Positions 35,742 through 46,400 of a stretch of 64,000 nucleotides of DNA are shown piece by piece. Origin of the DNA: Thermohalobaculum sp964576075 (GTDB lineage: Bacteria > Pseudomonadota > Alphaproteobacteria > Rhodobacterales > Rhodobacteraceae); assembly GCA_964576075.1 (NCBI GenBank), contig CAZNTX010000005.1, positions 38,319-102,318 on the forward strand. Reading direction: 5' to 3'. A program made the translations under genes and the position numbers. The stretch's first letter is position 1. Each line of letters starts with the position of its first letter. Under the pieces are notes generated by a model. The model made no database searches. It saw only the letters and a program-made list of their open reading frames with translations, and had not been told where the DNA came from.

Positions 35742-37061
35742 TCACTCGGCGGCGAAGGCCCCGAGCGGAGGGGCGAGAGCGGCGCCGGCGCGGCCCGCCG
35801 CCGCGGATGGCCGAACGCCGAGCGCCTCGACCGGCCGGTGCAGCGCCCAATGGGCGTCCGGCCTGGCCAGGCGGCGGGCGATCTCGGCGATCGCCGCGGC
35901 CCGCCCGGCCGGGTCGTAGAACGAGCCGCGGATTTGCACCCGATCGGCGAGCGCTCGCAGATAGGCGGCGACGAAGCGCGGCTCCGGCACCTCCGGCCGT
36001 GCCCAGAACGTCGCCAGCCCGCCGCGATGACAGAGGCCGGGCAGATCGTAGACCGCGTCGCCGAGGGCGATGACCGGGCGGCCGGCCCGAATCGCATGGA
36101 GCCCGACGGTCGAGTTCACCGTCACCACCCCGCGGGCGCTCGCGAGAAAGAGATCGAGCGAGCCGCCGTCGACCGCCCAGACCCGATCCGCGATCCCGAA
36201 GCGGCGGGCGAGCCGGGCGATTCGGCGCGGCCAGCGCTCGAGGCCGTTGTCCATCGGGTGCTGCTTGGCGATCAGAACGGCGTCCGCCGGCGCATGGGCG
36301 GCGAAGGAGGCGAGGACCTCCTCGATCGCCTCCGACAGGCACCCATAGGGCGAGGACGCGCGGATCTGATAGTCCGACTGCAGCTGGAGGGCGAAGAGAA
36401 AGACCGGGCGCCCGCCGGCGCGGCAGAGCGCCTCCGCCGCCCGCGCCGCCCGCCGCGCGGCCCCCCCGCCGGCCCATTTGAGGAGCCACCCGGCATAGTC
36501 GACGATCGGGGGATAATGCTTGTCGGCCATATAGTTGGGGAAGAACGGTCGGCCGAGGGCCATGGCGAGATGGAAGCTCACCTCGGAGACCGCCTCGCGC
36601 GCGAAGCCGTGGCCGTGGCGGCGGGCGAGATCGGGCGCGGGGGCGGCGGCCGCGAGCCGCCGGATCTCCCGGGGCTCGCGGGTGAAGCGGGAGAAGGCGC
36701 CCATCGCCTCGGGCTCCATGGTGATCCAGTCCGGCCGGAGATAGCCGTTCTCGATCGCCCAGGCCCGCACGCCCTGCGCCCGCGCCACCGGGATCGCGGC
36801 GCGGTGATAGGGCTGGCGGTCCGCGTAATAGAGAATGTCGCTCACCCCCTCGCGCGCGCAGAGATCGGCGAGCCAGGCCGGCCAGTCCTCGAGCCGGCCG
36901 CGATAGAGCCGCATCCGCCCGCGCCAGAAGGCGAGATCGGCGAGGCAGAAGCCCACATGGATCACCCGGAGCCCGTCCGCGCGCAGCCCCTCCCCGAGCT
37001 CGCGCCAGAATCGGCAGGGCGGGCCTTGCAGCATCAGGACTGTGCGGGTCGGGCTCGTCAT
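35742..37061 (-). CDS. kpsS: KpsS-like capsule glycosyltransferase (copy 1)
   Basis: 439 aa. It belongs to the KpsS/LipB family, which in group 2 capsules adds the first beta-Kdo residue to the lipid anchor at the inner membrane. Seen: VLMLQGPPCRFWRELGEGL at the N-terminus, YADRQPYHRAAIPVA, AIENGYLRPDWITMEP, the conserved KQHPMDNGLERW, and TVNSTVGLHAIRAGRPVIAL followed by DLPGLCHRGG. There is no membrane segment. It is the likely counterpart of rhizobial RkpJ. It is divergent from a clear paralogue 87 bases away. The last ~30 residues are Ala-rich and may be unstructured. Confidence 0.85.
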   Translation of the reverse strand: MTSPTRTVLMLQGPPCRFWRELGEGLRADGLRVIHVGFCLADLAFWRGRMRLYRGRLEDWPAWLADLCAREGVSDILYYADRQPYHRAAIPVARAQGVRAWAIENGYLRPDWITMEPEAMGAFSRFTREPREIRRLAAAAPAPDLARRHGHGFAREAVSEVSFHLAMALGRPFFPNYMADKHYPPIVDYAGWLLKWAGGGAARRAARAAEALCRAGGRPVFLFALQLQSDYQIRASSPYGCLSEAIEEVLASFAAHAPADAVLIAKQHPMDNGLERWPRRIARLARRFGIADRVWAVDGGSLDLFLASARGVVTVNSTVGLHAIRAGRPVIALGDAVYDLPGLCHRGGLATFWARPEVPEPRFVAAYLRALADRVQIRGSFYDPAGRAAAIAEIARRLARPDAHWALHRPVEALGVRPSAAAGRAGAALAPPLGAFAAE

Positions 37062-37133
37062 CGCTCGGACTCCTTCCGGACAGTGCGGTCGGCGGCTTCG
37101 CCGCGCGCGTTACCTGCGGTTTACCGTTTTCGG

Positions 37134-37139
37134 GTTAAC
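37134..37139. promoter_or_regulatory. GTTAAC motif between the two kpsS genes
   Basis: GTTAAC lies 10 bases before the rightward kpsS start, in a short AT-rich patch that also holds GTTACC (37109) and TTTACC (37120). The patch is the centre of the divergent promoter of both kpsS copies. Confidence 0.35.
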
Positions 37140-37148
37140 GCTCTGCCT

Positions 37149-38369
37149 ATGGACGGCGCGATCGCAACGGACGGCGGCGGGCGGCGGGTGATGCTCCTGC
37201 AGGGCCCGTGCTCCTGGTTCTTCCTCCGCCTCGCCCGCGCGCTCGCGGCGCGGGGGGCGGCGGTGACGCGCGTTCTCTTCTGCGCCGGCGACCGGCTGTT
37301 CTGGCGCGGGCCCGGGCTCGCCTATCGCGGGGGCGCGGAGGACTGGCCCGGCTGGGTGGCCGAGCGCATGGCGCAGGAGGGCACGACGGATCTCGTCTGC
37401 CTCGGCGATGGCCGGTTCCTCCACCGCAGCGCGATCGCCGAGGCCGAGCGGCTGGGCCTGCGCGTCCATATCGTCGAGCAGGGCTATCTGCGCCCCGGAT
37501 GGCTGACGCTCGAGCCCGGCGGCATGGGCGCGCGCTCGCGCATCCCACGCTGTCCGGAGCGCATCCGCGCGCTCGCCGGCCCGTCGCGCCGGGGCCTCGA
37601 CCTGCCCGCGCCCTTCTGGAACTACGCGGCGATGGACGTCGCCTGGAACCTGGCCACGCTTCTCGGCCGCCCGGCCTGGCCCGGATACCGCCGCCACGCG
37701 CTCGACGGCCCGCTCGCGGAGTGGGCGGGCTGGGGCGGAAAGGCGCTCGGCGCGCCGCTCGCCCGCATCCGGGGGACCCGCGCGGTGGCGCGGGCGCTGG
37801 CGGCGGAGGGGCCGGTCTTCCTCTTTCCCCTCCAGCTCGAGACCGATTTCCAGCTCCGCCGCGACGGGCCGCCGGGCGGGCTTCGCGCCGCGCTCGAGCG
37901 GGTGGTGGCGAGCTTCGCCGCCGAGGCCCCCGCCGCGGCGCGCCTTGTCGTCAAGCGCCACCCGCTCGACAACGGGCTCGCGCTCTGGGCCCGCCGGGTG
38001 CGCCTCGCGGCGGAGCGGGCCGGCGTCGCGGACCGGGTGGATTATCTCGCGGGCGGGGATCTCGGCCGGCTCCTCGCCCGCGTGGACGGCGTGGTCACCG
38101 TGAACTCGACGGTCGGGCTCACGGCGCTCCTCGCGGGCCGGCCGGTCGCCTGCCTCGGCGCGGCGGTCTACGACGTGCCGGGCCTCGTCCATCGCGGCGG
38201 GCTCGACCGGTTCTGGCGCGCGCCCGAGCCGCCGGACCCCGCTCTCGCGGCCGCGTTCGCCCGCATGCTCGCGGCGACCTGCCAGGTTCCGGGCGCCTTC
38301 GACGGGCCGGGGGCGGGTCCCGGGGCCGAAGGCGTCGCCGAGCGCGTTCTCGCGCCGGCCCCGTTCTGA
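37149..38369 (+). CDS. kpsS: KpsS-like capsule glycosyltransferase (copy 2)
   Basis: 406 aa, paralogue of the divergent gene. Shared landmarks: VMLLQGPCSWFFLRLARAL, FWRGPGLAYRGGAEDWPGW, EQGYLRPGWLTLEPGGMG, KRHPLDNGLALW, TVNSTVGLTALLAGRPVACL and DVPGLVHRGGLDRFWR. The pair probably acts in sequence on the same lipid-linked acceptor, or on two acceptors. The ATG at 37149 gives a start ~15 residues before the first conserved strand. It is followed one base later by the SDR gene, which ties it to the lipid-anchor module. Confidence 0.85.
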   Translation: MDGAIATDGGGRRVMLLQGPCSWFFLRLARALAARGAAVTRVLFCAGDRLFWRGPGLAYRGGAEDWPGWVAERMAQEGTTDLVCLGDGRFLHRSAIAEAERLGLRVHIVEQGYLRPGWLTLEPGGMGARSRIPRCPERIRALAGPSRRGLDLPAPFWNYAAMDVAWNLATLLGRPAWPGYRRHALDGPLAEWAGWGGKALGAPLARIRGTRAVARALAAEGPVFLFPLQLETDFQLRRDGPPGGLRAALERVVASFAAEAPAAARLVVKRHPLDNGLALWARRVRLAAERAGVADRVDYLAGGDLGRLLARVDGVVTVNSTVGLTALLAGRPVACLGAAVYDVPGLVHRGGLDRFWRAPEPPDPALAAAFARMLAATCQVPGAFDGPGAGPGAEGVAERVLAPAPF

Positions 38370-38370
38370 G

Positions 38371-39159
38371 ATGGCCTGGCCGCCGCGATCGGTGGTGCTG
38401 ACGGGGGCCTCCTCCGGGATCGGGGCGGCGCTCGCGGCCGAGCTCGCGCGCCCCGGCGTCTCGATGCTTCTCGTCGCGCGGCGCGCGGGCCCGCTCGAGG
38501 CCGTCGCCGAGGCCGCCCGCGCGGCCGGCGCCGAGGCGGAGACGGCGGCTGTCGATCAGCGCGACACGGCCGCCCTCTGCCGAGCGATCGAGGCCTATGA
38601 TGCGTGTCGCCCGGTCGACCTCCTGATCGCCAATGCCGGGATCAGCGGCGGCACGGCGCCGGATGGCACGCCGGAGAGCGCCGCGTCCGCCCGCGCCGTG
38701 GTGGAGACCAACCTTCTCGGGGCGATGGCCACCGTCGCCCCCCTCCTCGGGCGGATGCGCGCCCGCGGGCGGGGGCGGATCGCGCTCGTGAGCTCGCTCG
38801 CCGCGCTGCGCCCGCTGCCGGACATGGCGGCCTATGGGGCGAGCAAGGCGGGGCTGCGCGCCTACGGCATCGCGCTGCGCGGCGCGCTCCGGCCCCATGG
38901 CGTGCGAGTCACGGTGGTCTGCCCGGGCTTCGTCACCTCGCCGATGTCGGCCCGGCATCTCGGCGCCCGGCCCCTGGAGATGCCGGCCGACCGCGCCGCC
39001 CGCCGCATCCTCGCCGGGATCGCCCGGGGGCGGGCCTTCGTCAGCTTCCCCCGGGCGCTCGCGGCGCTCACTTGGCTCGATGCGCGGTTGCCGCCGGCGC
39101 TCTCTGACCGGCTGATCCGCGGCTTCGCCGCCCGCATCCGGCCCGACGCGGACGGCTAG
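38371..39159 (+). CDS. rkpH: short-chain dehydrogenase (RkpH-like, 3-ketosphinganine reductase-like)
   Basis: 262 aa classical SDR. The cofactor loop is TGASSGIG (residues 11-18), NAG is in LLIANAGISGG, the catalytic Ser is in LVSSLAALRP, and the catalytic Tyr155 and Lys159 are in YGASK. A conserved PGFVTSPMS loop follows. The position next to an alpha-oxoamine synthase and a PKS matches rkpH in Sinorhizobium, and the chemistry expected is reduction of a 3-keto amine to an amino alcohol. That substrate is inferred from context, not from residues. The gene follows kpsS copy 2 by one base and ends four bases inside the convergent rkpG-like gene. Confidence 0.75.
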   Translation: MAWPPRSVVLTGASSGIGAALAAELARPGVSMLLVARRAGPLEAVAEAARAAGAEAETAAVDQRDTAALCRAIEAYDACRPVDLLIANAGISGGTAPDGTPESAASARAVVETNLLGAMATVAPLLGRMRARGRGRIALVSSLAALRPLPDMAAYGASKAGLRAYGIALRGALRPHGVRVTVVCPGFVTSPMSARHLGARPLEMPADRAARRILAGIARGRAFVSFPRALAALTWLDARLPPALSDRLIRGFAARIRPDADG

Positions 39160-40433
39160 ACCCGCGCGAGCGCCTCTGCCGTGGCCGCCACCGCGCGGTC
39201 GATCTGCTCTGGCGTGTGCGCGGCGGTCAGGAAGAAGCGCAGCCGCGCCGCGCGCTCGGGCACCGCGGGGTGGACGATCGGCAGCGCATGAATCCCGGCC
39301 TCGAAGAGCGCGGCGGAGGCGCGGAGCGCGCGCAGGCTGTCGCCGATCATCACCGGGGTGATCGCCGCGCCCTCGGAGGCCCCGGTGTCGAGCCCCGCCG
39401 CGCGCGCCCCCTCGAGGAAACGCCGGCCGAGGGCGGCGAGGCGGGCCACGCGCGCGGGCTCCCGGCGCATCGCCGCGAGCGCCGCCTCCGCCGCGGCGGC
39501 GAGCGGCGCTGCGAGCGCCACGGAATAGACGAACCCCGTCGCCCGCGCCTTCAGAAAGGTGACGAGCGGCGCCGAGCCGCAGATATAGCCGCCGCAGGAG
39601 GCGAGGGTCTTGGAGAGCGTGCCCATCCAGATATCGACCGCCGCGGGATCGACCCCCGCATGCTCGGCGAGGCCGAGGCCGGTGTCGCCGAGAACGCCGA
39701 GGGCATGCGCCTCGTCGACCATCAGCCAGGCGCCGTGGCGGCGCTTGATCTCGACGAGGCGGGCGAGATCTGGGGTGTCGCCGTCCATCGAATAGAGCCC
39801 CTCGACCGCGATCAGCACATGGCGGTGGCGGGCGCGGCAGGCGGCGAGGCGGTCCTCGAGCCAGTCGAGATCGTTGTGCGGCATGACGAGGCGGGCGGCC
39901 CCGGAGAGCTGCGCGCCGACCGTGACGGAGTTGTGCGCGTAGGCGTCGAGGACGATCAGGTCCTCCGGGCCGAGGAGGGCGCCGATGGCGGTCACGTTGG
40001 TCGCGTGGCCGGAGACGAAGACGACGGCGTCCTCCGCGCGGTAGACCTCGGCGAGGGCGGCCTCGAGGCGGCGGTGATGGGCGCGTTCGCCGCCGACGAG
40101 CCGGCTCGCGCCGGCCGAGACGCCGAAGCGCGCGATCGCCGCCTGCGCGGCGGCGGCGACCTCGGGATGCGCGTTGAGGCCGAGATAGTCGTAGCTCGCG
40201 AAGGTGATCTGTTCGCGCCCCTCGATCACCGGGGTCGGCGTCGGCCCGCTCTCGTTCAGGCGGTAGAACGGGTGCTGGAGGTCGAGCGCCTCTAGGGCGC
40301 GCAGTTGCAGCGCGATCGGGCGATAGGCGGGGAGCTCGGCGAAGTCGAAGTCCCCTTGCGGCGCGGGGACTTCGGGGGCCGCGGCGCGGGCGCGAAGGCC
40401 CGCGAGCAGGCGGTCGGTGGCGGTGCTGGTCAT
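39156..40433 (-). CDS. rkpG: PLP-dependent alpha-oxoamine synthase (RkpG-like)
   Basis: 425 aa fold-type I enzyme of the AONS/KBL/SPT family, which condenses an amino acid with an acyl thioester and releases CO2. Seen: ITFASYDYLGLNAHPEV, FGVSAGASRLVGGERAHHRRLE, FVSGHATNVTAIGAL, VEGLYSMDGDTPDL, VDEAHALGVLG and the PLP lysine Lys275 in MGTLSKTLASCGG. An ~80-residue N-terminal extension precedes the core, as in stand-alone serine palmitoyltransferase-like and RkpG proteins. Its start overlaps the PKS stop by four bases (ATGA), so the PKS-bound acyl chain is the obvious acyl donor. Biotin synthesis (BioF) is less likely given this coupling. Confidence 0.85.
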   Translation of the reverse strand: MTSTATDRLLAGLRARAAAPEVPAPQGDFDFAELPAYRPIALQLRALEALDLQHPFYRLNESGPTPTPVIEGREQITFASYDYLGLNAHPEVAAAAQAAIARFGVSAGASRLVGGERAHHRRLEAALAEVYRAEDAVVFVSGHATNVTAIGALLGPEDLIVLDAYAHNSVTVGAQLSGAARLVMPHNDLDWLEDRLAACRARHRHVLIAVEGLYSMDGDTPDLARLVEIKRRHGAWLMVDEAHALGVLGDTGLGLAEHAGVDPAAVDIWMGTLSKTLASCGGYICGSAPLVTFLKARATGFVYSVALAAPLAAAAEAALAAMRREPARVARLAALGRRFLEGARAAGLDTGASEGAAITPVMIGDSLRALRASAALFEAGIHALPIVHPAVPERAARLRFFLTAAHTPEQIDRAVAATAEALARV

Positions 40434-43400
40434 CGGCGGGTCTCCTCCATGGCGGCGGCGACGGTCTCGGCCTCCGCGCCCCCCGCGAGATGGCGGCGCA
40501 AGAGGGCGGTGGCCTCCGGGTCCTGCTGAGCCGCGGTCTCGCCGCGCAGATCGGCGAGGAGCCGCCCGGCGAGATCGGCGGGGCTCGTCTCGGGGCCGAG
40601 ATCGAGGGCGGGAAGCGCGCGCCCGACCGCGTCCTCGAGCGCGAGCTTGAGATCGACGGCCATCAGACTGTCGAGCCCCTGATCGAGCAGCGGGCGATGC
40701 GGCGCGATCTCGCCAGGCGCTTGGCGCAGGACGCGCGCGGTCTCGGCGATGACCGCCTCGGTGAGCAGCGCCCGAGCCGCGCCGTCCTCGAGGCCGGCGA
40801 GGCGGTCGGTCAGGCAGGGGCCCGCAGCCTCCGCGGCGGGTGCGCCGGGGCGCGGGAGCCGGCCGAAGCGGGGTGCGGCCAGGCCCGGGAGCCGGGCGCG
40901 GAGCCGGGGGCCGTCGAGCGGGGCGAGGACGGCCTCCACCGGCGGAGCCGGCCGGTCGAGCAGACGGAGGAGGTCCTCGAGCGCGGCCTCCGCGGTCACG
41001 AGCCCCTCGCCGAGCGCCTCGCCGATGCGCCGGCGCAGTTCGGGATGCCGCGCGAGATGGCCGGCATCCGCGATCGGCCCGAAATGCACCGCGAGCGCGG
41101 GAAGCCCCGCGGCCCGGCGGCGGCGCGCGACCGCGCCGAGCGCGGCGTTCGCCGCTGCATAGGCGGCCTGTCCCGGCGTGCCGAGGGCGGCGGCGAGCGA
41201 GCCGAACAGGATGAAATGGCGCGGCGGGCGGTCCCGCGTCAGCCGGTCGAGATGCCGGGCGGCGGCGAGCTTCGTGGCGATCGCCGGGGCCGCGCGGGCG
41301 GCATCGGTCTCCGCCAGAGGAGCGTCGTCGAGGGTCATCGCGGCATGGACGACGCCCTCGATCGGCCCCTCCGCCTCGATCCGCGCGAGGAGCGTGGCGA
41401 GGGCCGCGCCGTCCGTGGCGTCGAGCGCCGCGGTCTCGACCTCCACCCGCCCGGCGAGCGCGGCGAGGCGGGGCGCGTCCGCCTCGCGCGGGGCGCCGCG
41501 GCGCGAGACCAGCCAAAGCTTGCGCGCGCCGGCGCGAGCCAGCCGGTCCGCCGCGGCGAGGCCGAAGCCGCCGAGCCCGCCGATGACGAGCCAGGCGCCG
41601 GAGAGGGGCGCCGCCCCGTCCGGCGGCGCCGGGGGCGGGGCGAGCGCGATCTTGCCGATATGCCCGCCGCTCTGCATCAGGCGGAAGGCGTCGGCCGCCG
41701 CCTCGGCCGGCAGCGCGCGGACTGGGAGCGGGAGGAACCGGCCCGCCGCGAGATCCTCTCCGAGACGGGCGAGCCCCTCGCCGATCGCCTCGGGCCGGGC
41801 CGCGGCGAGGGCGTCGAGATCGACGGAGAGGAAGGCTCGGTTGCCCCCGAGGGCGGCGAGGCCGAGGCGCGTGTCCTCAAGGAAATCCCGCTTGCCGAGC
41901 TCGACGAAGCGGCCGAACGGGGCGAGACAGGCGACAGAGCGGCGAAGCGCGGGGCCAGAAAGGCTGTTGAGCACGACCTCGACCCCGCGCCCCTCCGTCG
42001 CCTCGAGCACGGCATCTGCGAAATCGAGCCGGCGGCTGTCGAACACCGCCTCGGCGCCGAGGGCGGAGAGGAGGGCGCGCTTGTCCGGGCTGCCGGCGGT
42101 CGCGAACACGCGCGCGCCGAGGGCCTTCGCGATCTGCAGCGCGGCGAGGCCGACGCCCCCGGCCCCGGCATGGATCAGCACCCGCTCCCCCGGCTCGAGG
42201 CGGGCGACCGAGACGAGCGCGTGGCGCGCGGTGAGATAGGCCACGGGCAGCGCGGCGGCCGCCGCCATTCCGAGCCCCTCCGGCAGGGCTAGGGCGGCGC
42301 CCGCGGAGGTGAGCGCATGGCGCGCGAGGGCGTTCGGCGCGAGCGCGAGAACCGCCGTTCCCGGGGCGAACCCGGCGCCGGGTCCGGCGCGGCTGACGCG
42401 GCCCGCGCACTCCATCCCGAGGCTCGCGCCGGCGAAGCCCTCGGCCACGGCGGCCTCCGGCAGCGCGCCCGCGGCGAGCATGACGTCGCGGAAATTGAGA
42501 CCTGCGGCGGCCACCTCGATCTCGATCTCGCCGGGCCCCGGCGCGGGGCGGGGCGCGGCCTGCCAGGCGAGCCGCGAGAGATCCCCCCGCCGCGGACGGG
42601 CGAGCCGCGCGGTGCGCGGGCCGGGCATCGGCAGCCGCGCCGGCTCTGGGCCGGGCTCTGCCGGCAGGAGCCGCGGCGCCGAGGGGCCGTCCGCGCCGAG
42701 ATGGATCTCCCGGTCCTGCGGCGGCGCGGCGAGATGGTCCGCGAGCGCGGCGGCGACGGCGTCGCGGGCGAGCGCGGGATCGGCGGCGAGGAGGCGGGCC
42801 GCGGTGCGCGGCGCCTCGTTCGCGGCGGTGCGCACGGCCGCGGCGACGCCGCGTGCGACCGGGCAGTCCCCCGGCGCAGCGGTCCCGCGCAGCACGATCC
42901 AGAGCCTCGGCGGGGCGCTCCGGAGCGCGGCGGCGAGACGGCCGACCGCCTCGGCGATCGCGTCGGGGTCGGCGCCGCCTTCTGGGAGCACCAGCACCGC
43001 GTCCTCGGCTGCAGCGTCCTCGGCGACGCGCTCCGCCACCGCCGCGGCGAGCCGGCAGCCCGGCGCGGCCGCGAGGGGACGCACGGGCGGGCAGGGGCGC
43101 GCGACCGCGTCCGCCGGCGCCTTGATGCCGAGGAGAAGCTCCGTGGCGTCGAGCGGGTCGGCGAGCCGGGCCCGGCGCAGAGTCGCGAAGGCGGCCTCGG
43201 TCCAGCGCGCGCCCGCGGTCGGGACGATCTCCCGCAGCGCCGGGAGCCGCGGCGCGACCGGGCCGATCGCGGCGAGCAGCCCGCCCGGCCGGAGCGCGGC
43301 GAGAGCGCCGGCGGCCGACTCGTCGTCGACCGGGCCGACGGCGAGCGCGGCATCGGCCGAACCGGGCGCGGGCGGCTCCGCGCCGGGGCCGAGGATCGTG

Positions 43401-46400
43401 AGATTCGCGATCTCGGACGCCGAGGCGAGTCGCGCCGCGAGGTCCGCGTCCGGCCCGCCGAGGACGATGAGCGAGAGCCGGCGGCCCGCGGGCCAGGAGG
43501 CCACGAGCCCCGCGGCGATCGCGCGCGCCGGCCGTGCCCGGCCGCCGTCGGGCGGCTTGGCGCCGAGGGCCTGGCGCAGCGTCGGCGCGGCCTCCGGCGC
43601 GCGCTCGGCCAGCGCCGCGAAGATCGGGCCGAGGGCGGGAACCGCCGCGTCGCCGGGCCCGGCCGGGGCGCCGCGGTCGAGCGCGGCGCGCCGGGCGGCG
43701 GCGTCGAGGAGGAGGGTCGCGTCCGCTGGGGCCTCCGCCGGCGCGAGCCGGCCCTCGGCGGCGAGTCGGGCGAGGAGCGCCTCGGGCAGCGCGGCGATCT
43801 CCGCGGGCGCTGCCGCCGCGAGAGGCACGAACGTCTCCCGCCACACTCTGGGCGGGGGGTCGGCGCGTGGGGTCTCGACCCGGTCGAGCCGCAGCGCCGA
43901 CACGGCGAGAACGACCTGCCCCGCCGCGTCGCGCAGGGCGATATCGGCCGTGACCGACCCGGGGCTCGCCCTCCGGAGCGCCATCCGCGCCGCGACCGCC
44001 GGACCCCCCGGCCCGGTTCGGAGCGCGCCGAGGCGTGTCGGCAAGAGCAGGTCGCCCGCGAGCGCCTCGTTCGGCAGGGCGGCGGCGATGACCGGATGGA
44101 GCGCGTGGAAGGCGGCATCGAGCGCGCCCGCCGCGGCGATCGCCGGGCTGGCACCCTCCGGTGCGGGGCCGAGCGCGGCGTCGGCCGCCCCCGCCGAGAT
44201 CGCGAGCCCCTGCACGCGGCGGAAGGCGGGGCCGTAGACGAGCCCATCCGCCGCGAGGCGGGCATAGAGGGCCTCGGTCGACACCTCCCGCGGGGCCTCG
44301 GGCGCAGCCGGCGCGCGCGGGGGCGATGCGGCGGTGCGCAGTGTGGCGCGGGCATGGAGCGTCCAGTCCCCCTCCGATCCCTCGGGGCGGCTCTCGATCG
44401 TCAGCCGCTCGGCCGCGGGCTCATGGCGCAGCCTGAGGCGGCGGGTCTCGGTCTCGGAGAGGGCGAGTGGCGCGAGGATGTCGAGCCCCGCGATTTCCGC
44501 CTTGTCCTTGCCGTGCACGGCCTCCCCCGCGGCCAGAGCGGCGAGGGCGAGCGCGGCGGCGGGGACCACCGGCCGCCCGGCGACGGCGTGATCGGCGAGC
44601 CAGGGCGCGCGCGCGAGATCGAGCGGCATCTCCCAGACGCCGGGGCCCGCGGGCGGGCCGAGCAGCGGGTGCTCCGGGCCCTCGGGCGGCGGCGCCGCGC
44701 GGTGCGGCGCGAGGCACCACGGCGTGCCTGGGGGGCGGGCGCCGAGCGGGGCCGCGGGCGCGACCGCGCGGGCGATCTCGATCTCCGCGCCATGGGCGAG
44801 GAGGGCTGCCGCGATCTCCCGACCCCCGCGCGCGGGCGTGCGCGGATCGAGGCTCGCGAGCGCTGTTGCGGGACGGCCGCTCTCGGCGAAGCCGGCCTCG
44901 ATATGGCTCGTCAGCACCGGACGAGGGCCGATTTCGAGGGCGATGGCCGGCCCCTCGGCAGCGAGCGCCGCGACCGCCTCGCGGAAGCGGACGGGTGCGC
45001 GCAGGTTCCGCCACCAGAAGCCGAGATCGAGGTCCTCGCCGTGGATCGGGCCGCCCTCGGTGGCCGAGACGAGCGGGATATCGGCCGGGCCGGGCCGGAG
45101 CGTGCCGAGCGTGTCATGGAAGGCCTCCCGGATCGGCTCGACCGCCGGGCCGTGAAAGGCGTGGGAGACCGGCAGCGCCCGGGCGGCGATGCGCCGGCGC
45201 TTGGCGAGCGCCGCGAGCGCGGCGAGCGCCTCCGGTGGGCCCGAGACCGTGGTGCTGCGCGGCGCGGTGTCGCCGGAGAGGGCGAGCCCCTCGGCGGCGC
45301 ACTCCGCGAGAAGCGCCGCCGTTTCGTTTCGGCTCGCGCGGAGTGCCAGCATCCCCCCGGCGGGCAGGCGGGCGAGCAGGGGAGCGCGCGCGGCGATCAG
45401 GCGGACGGCGTCGCCGAGCGCGAGCGCCCCGGCGGCCCAGGCGGCGGCGATCTCGCCAACCGAATGGCCGATCGCGGCGGCGGGGCGCACGCCCTCGGCC
45501 GCCAGCGCCTCGACGAGGCCGATCTGCAGCGCGAGGAGCGCGGGCTGGGCGAGCCGCGGGTCGGCCAGGGCGTCCTCTCGGGCGTCCCAGAGGCGGCGGG
45601 GGTCCTGTGCGGCGTCGATGGCGGCGAAGGCGTCGGCCGTGCGGTCGAAGCCCCGGCGGAAGGCGGGGTCGGACCGGTAGAGCCCCGCGCCCATGCCCGC
45701 ATATTGCGAGCCGTTGCCGGAGAAGGCGAAGACCAGGCGCGCCCCGGGAGCCGGGGCCTTGCCGCGGATCGGGGCGTCGGGATCGGCGAGGCGGTCGGCG
45801 AGGGGGCGGTCCGGCTCGGCGAGGACGACGGCGCGATGGGGGAGGCGGGCGCGGCGATGCGCGGCGGCGTTGGCGAGCGTCGCCGTCTCCGCGGGGCCGG
45901 CCTCGGCGAGGCGCCTGCGCCAGGCCTCGAGCGCGCGGGCGAGCGCCGCCTCGGAGGCCGCGCTGACGAGGAGCGCCCGGGGCGCGGGGGCGGCGGGGCG
46001 TGCAGGGCATGCGGCCTGGGCGAGCACGGCGCAGGCATTCGCGCCGCCGAAGCCGAAGGAGTTGACCACCGCCGCGGCCCCTGGCGCGAGGCGCTCGGCC
46101 TCCCGCGCGACGCGGATATTGTGCGCCTCGAACGGGATGGCGGGGGAGGGCCGGTCGCAGCCGATCGAGGGCGGCAGGGTGGCGCGCTCGAGCGCGAGGC
46201 TCGCCTTGAGGAGCCCGGCGAGACCGGAGGCGGGCTCGAGATGGCCGATATTGGGCTTCACCGAGCCGATCGGGAGCGGGCCGCTGCGCCCGCTCGCGAG
46301 GGCGCGGGCGATCGCCTCGGCCTCGATCGGGTCGCCGACGGGGGTGCCGGTGCCGTGCGCCTCGACGAAGCCGATGGCCTGGGGCAGCAGGCCAGCGCGG

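Noticed and set aside
39156..40433. BioF of biotin synthesis, given bioY in the window
   Set aside because: bioY is 20 kb away, no other bio genes are adjacent, and this gene is translationally coupled to a PKS in a capsule locus.
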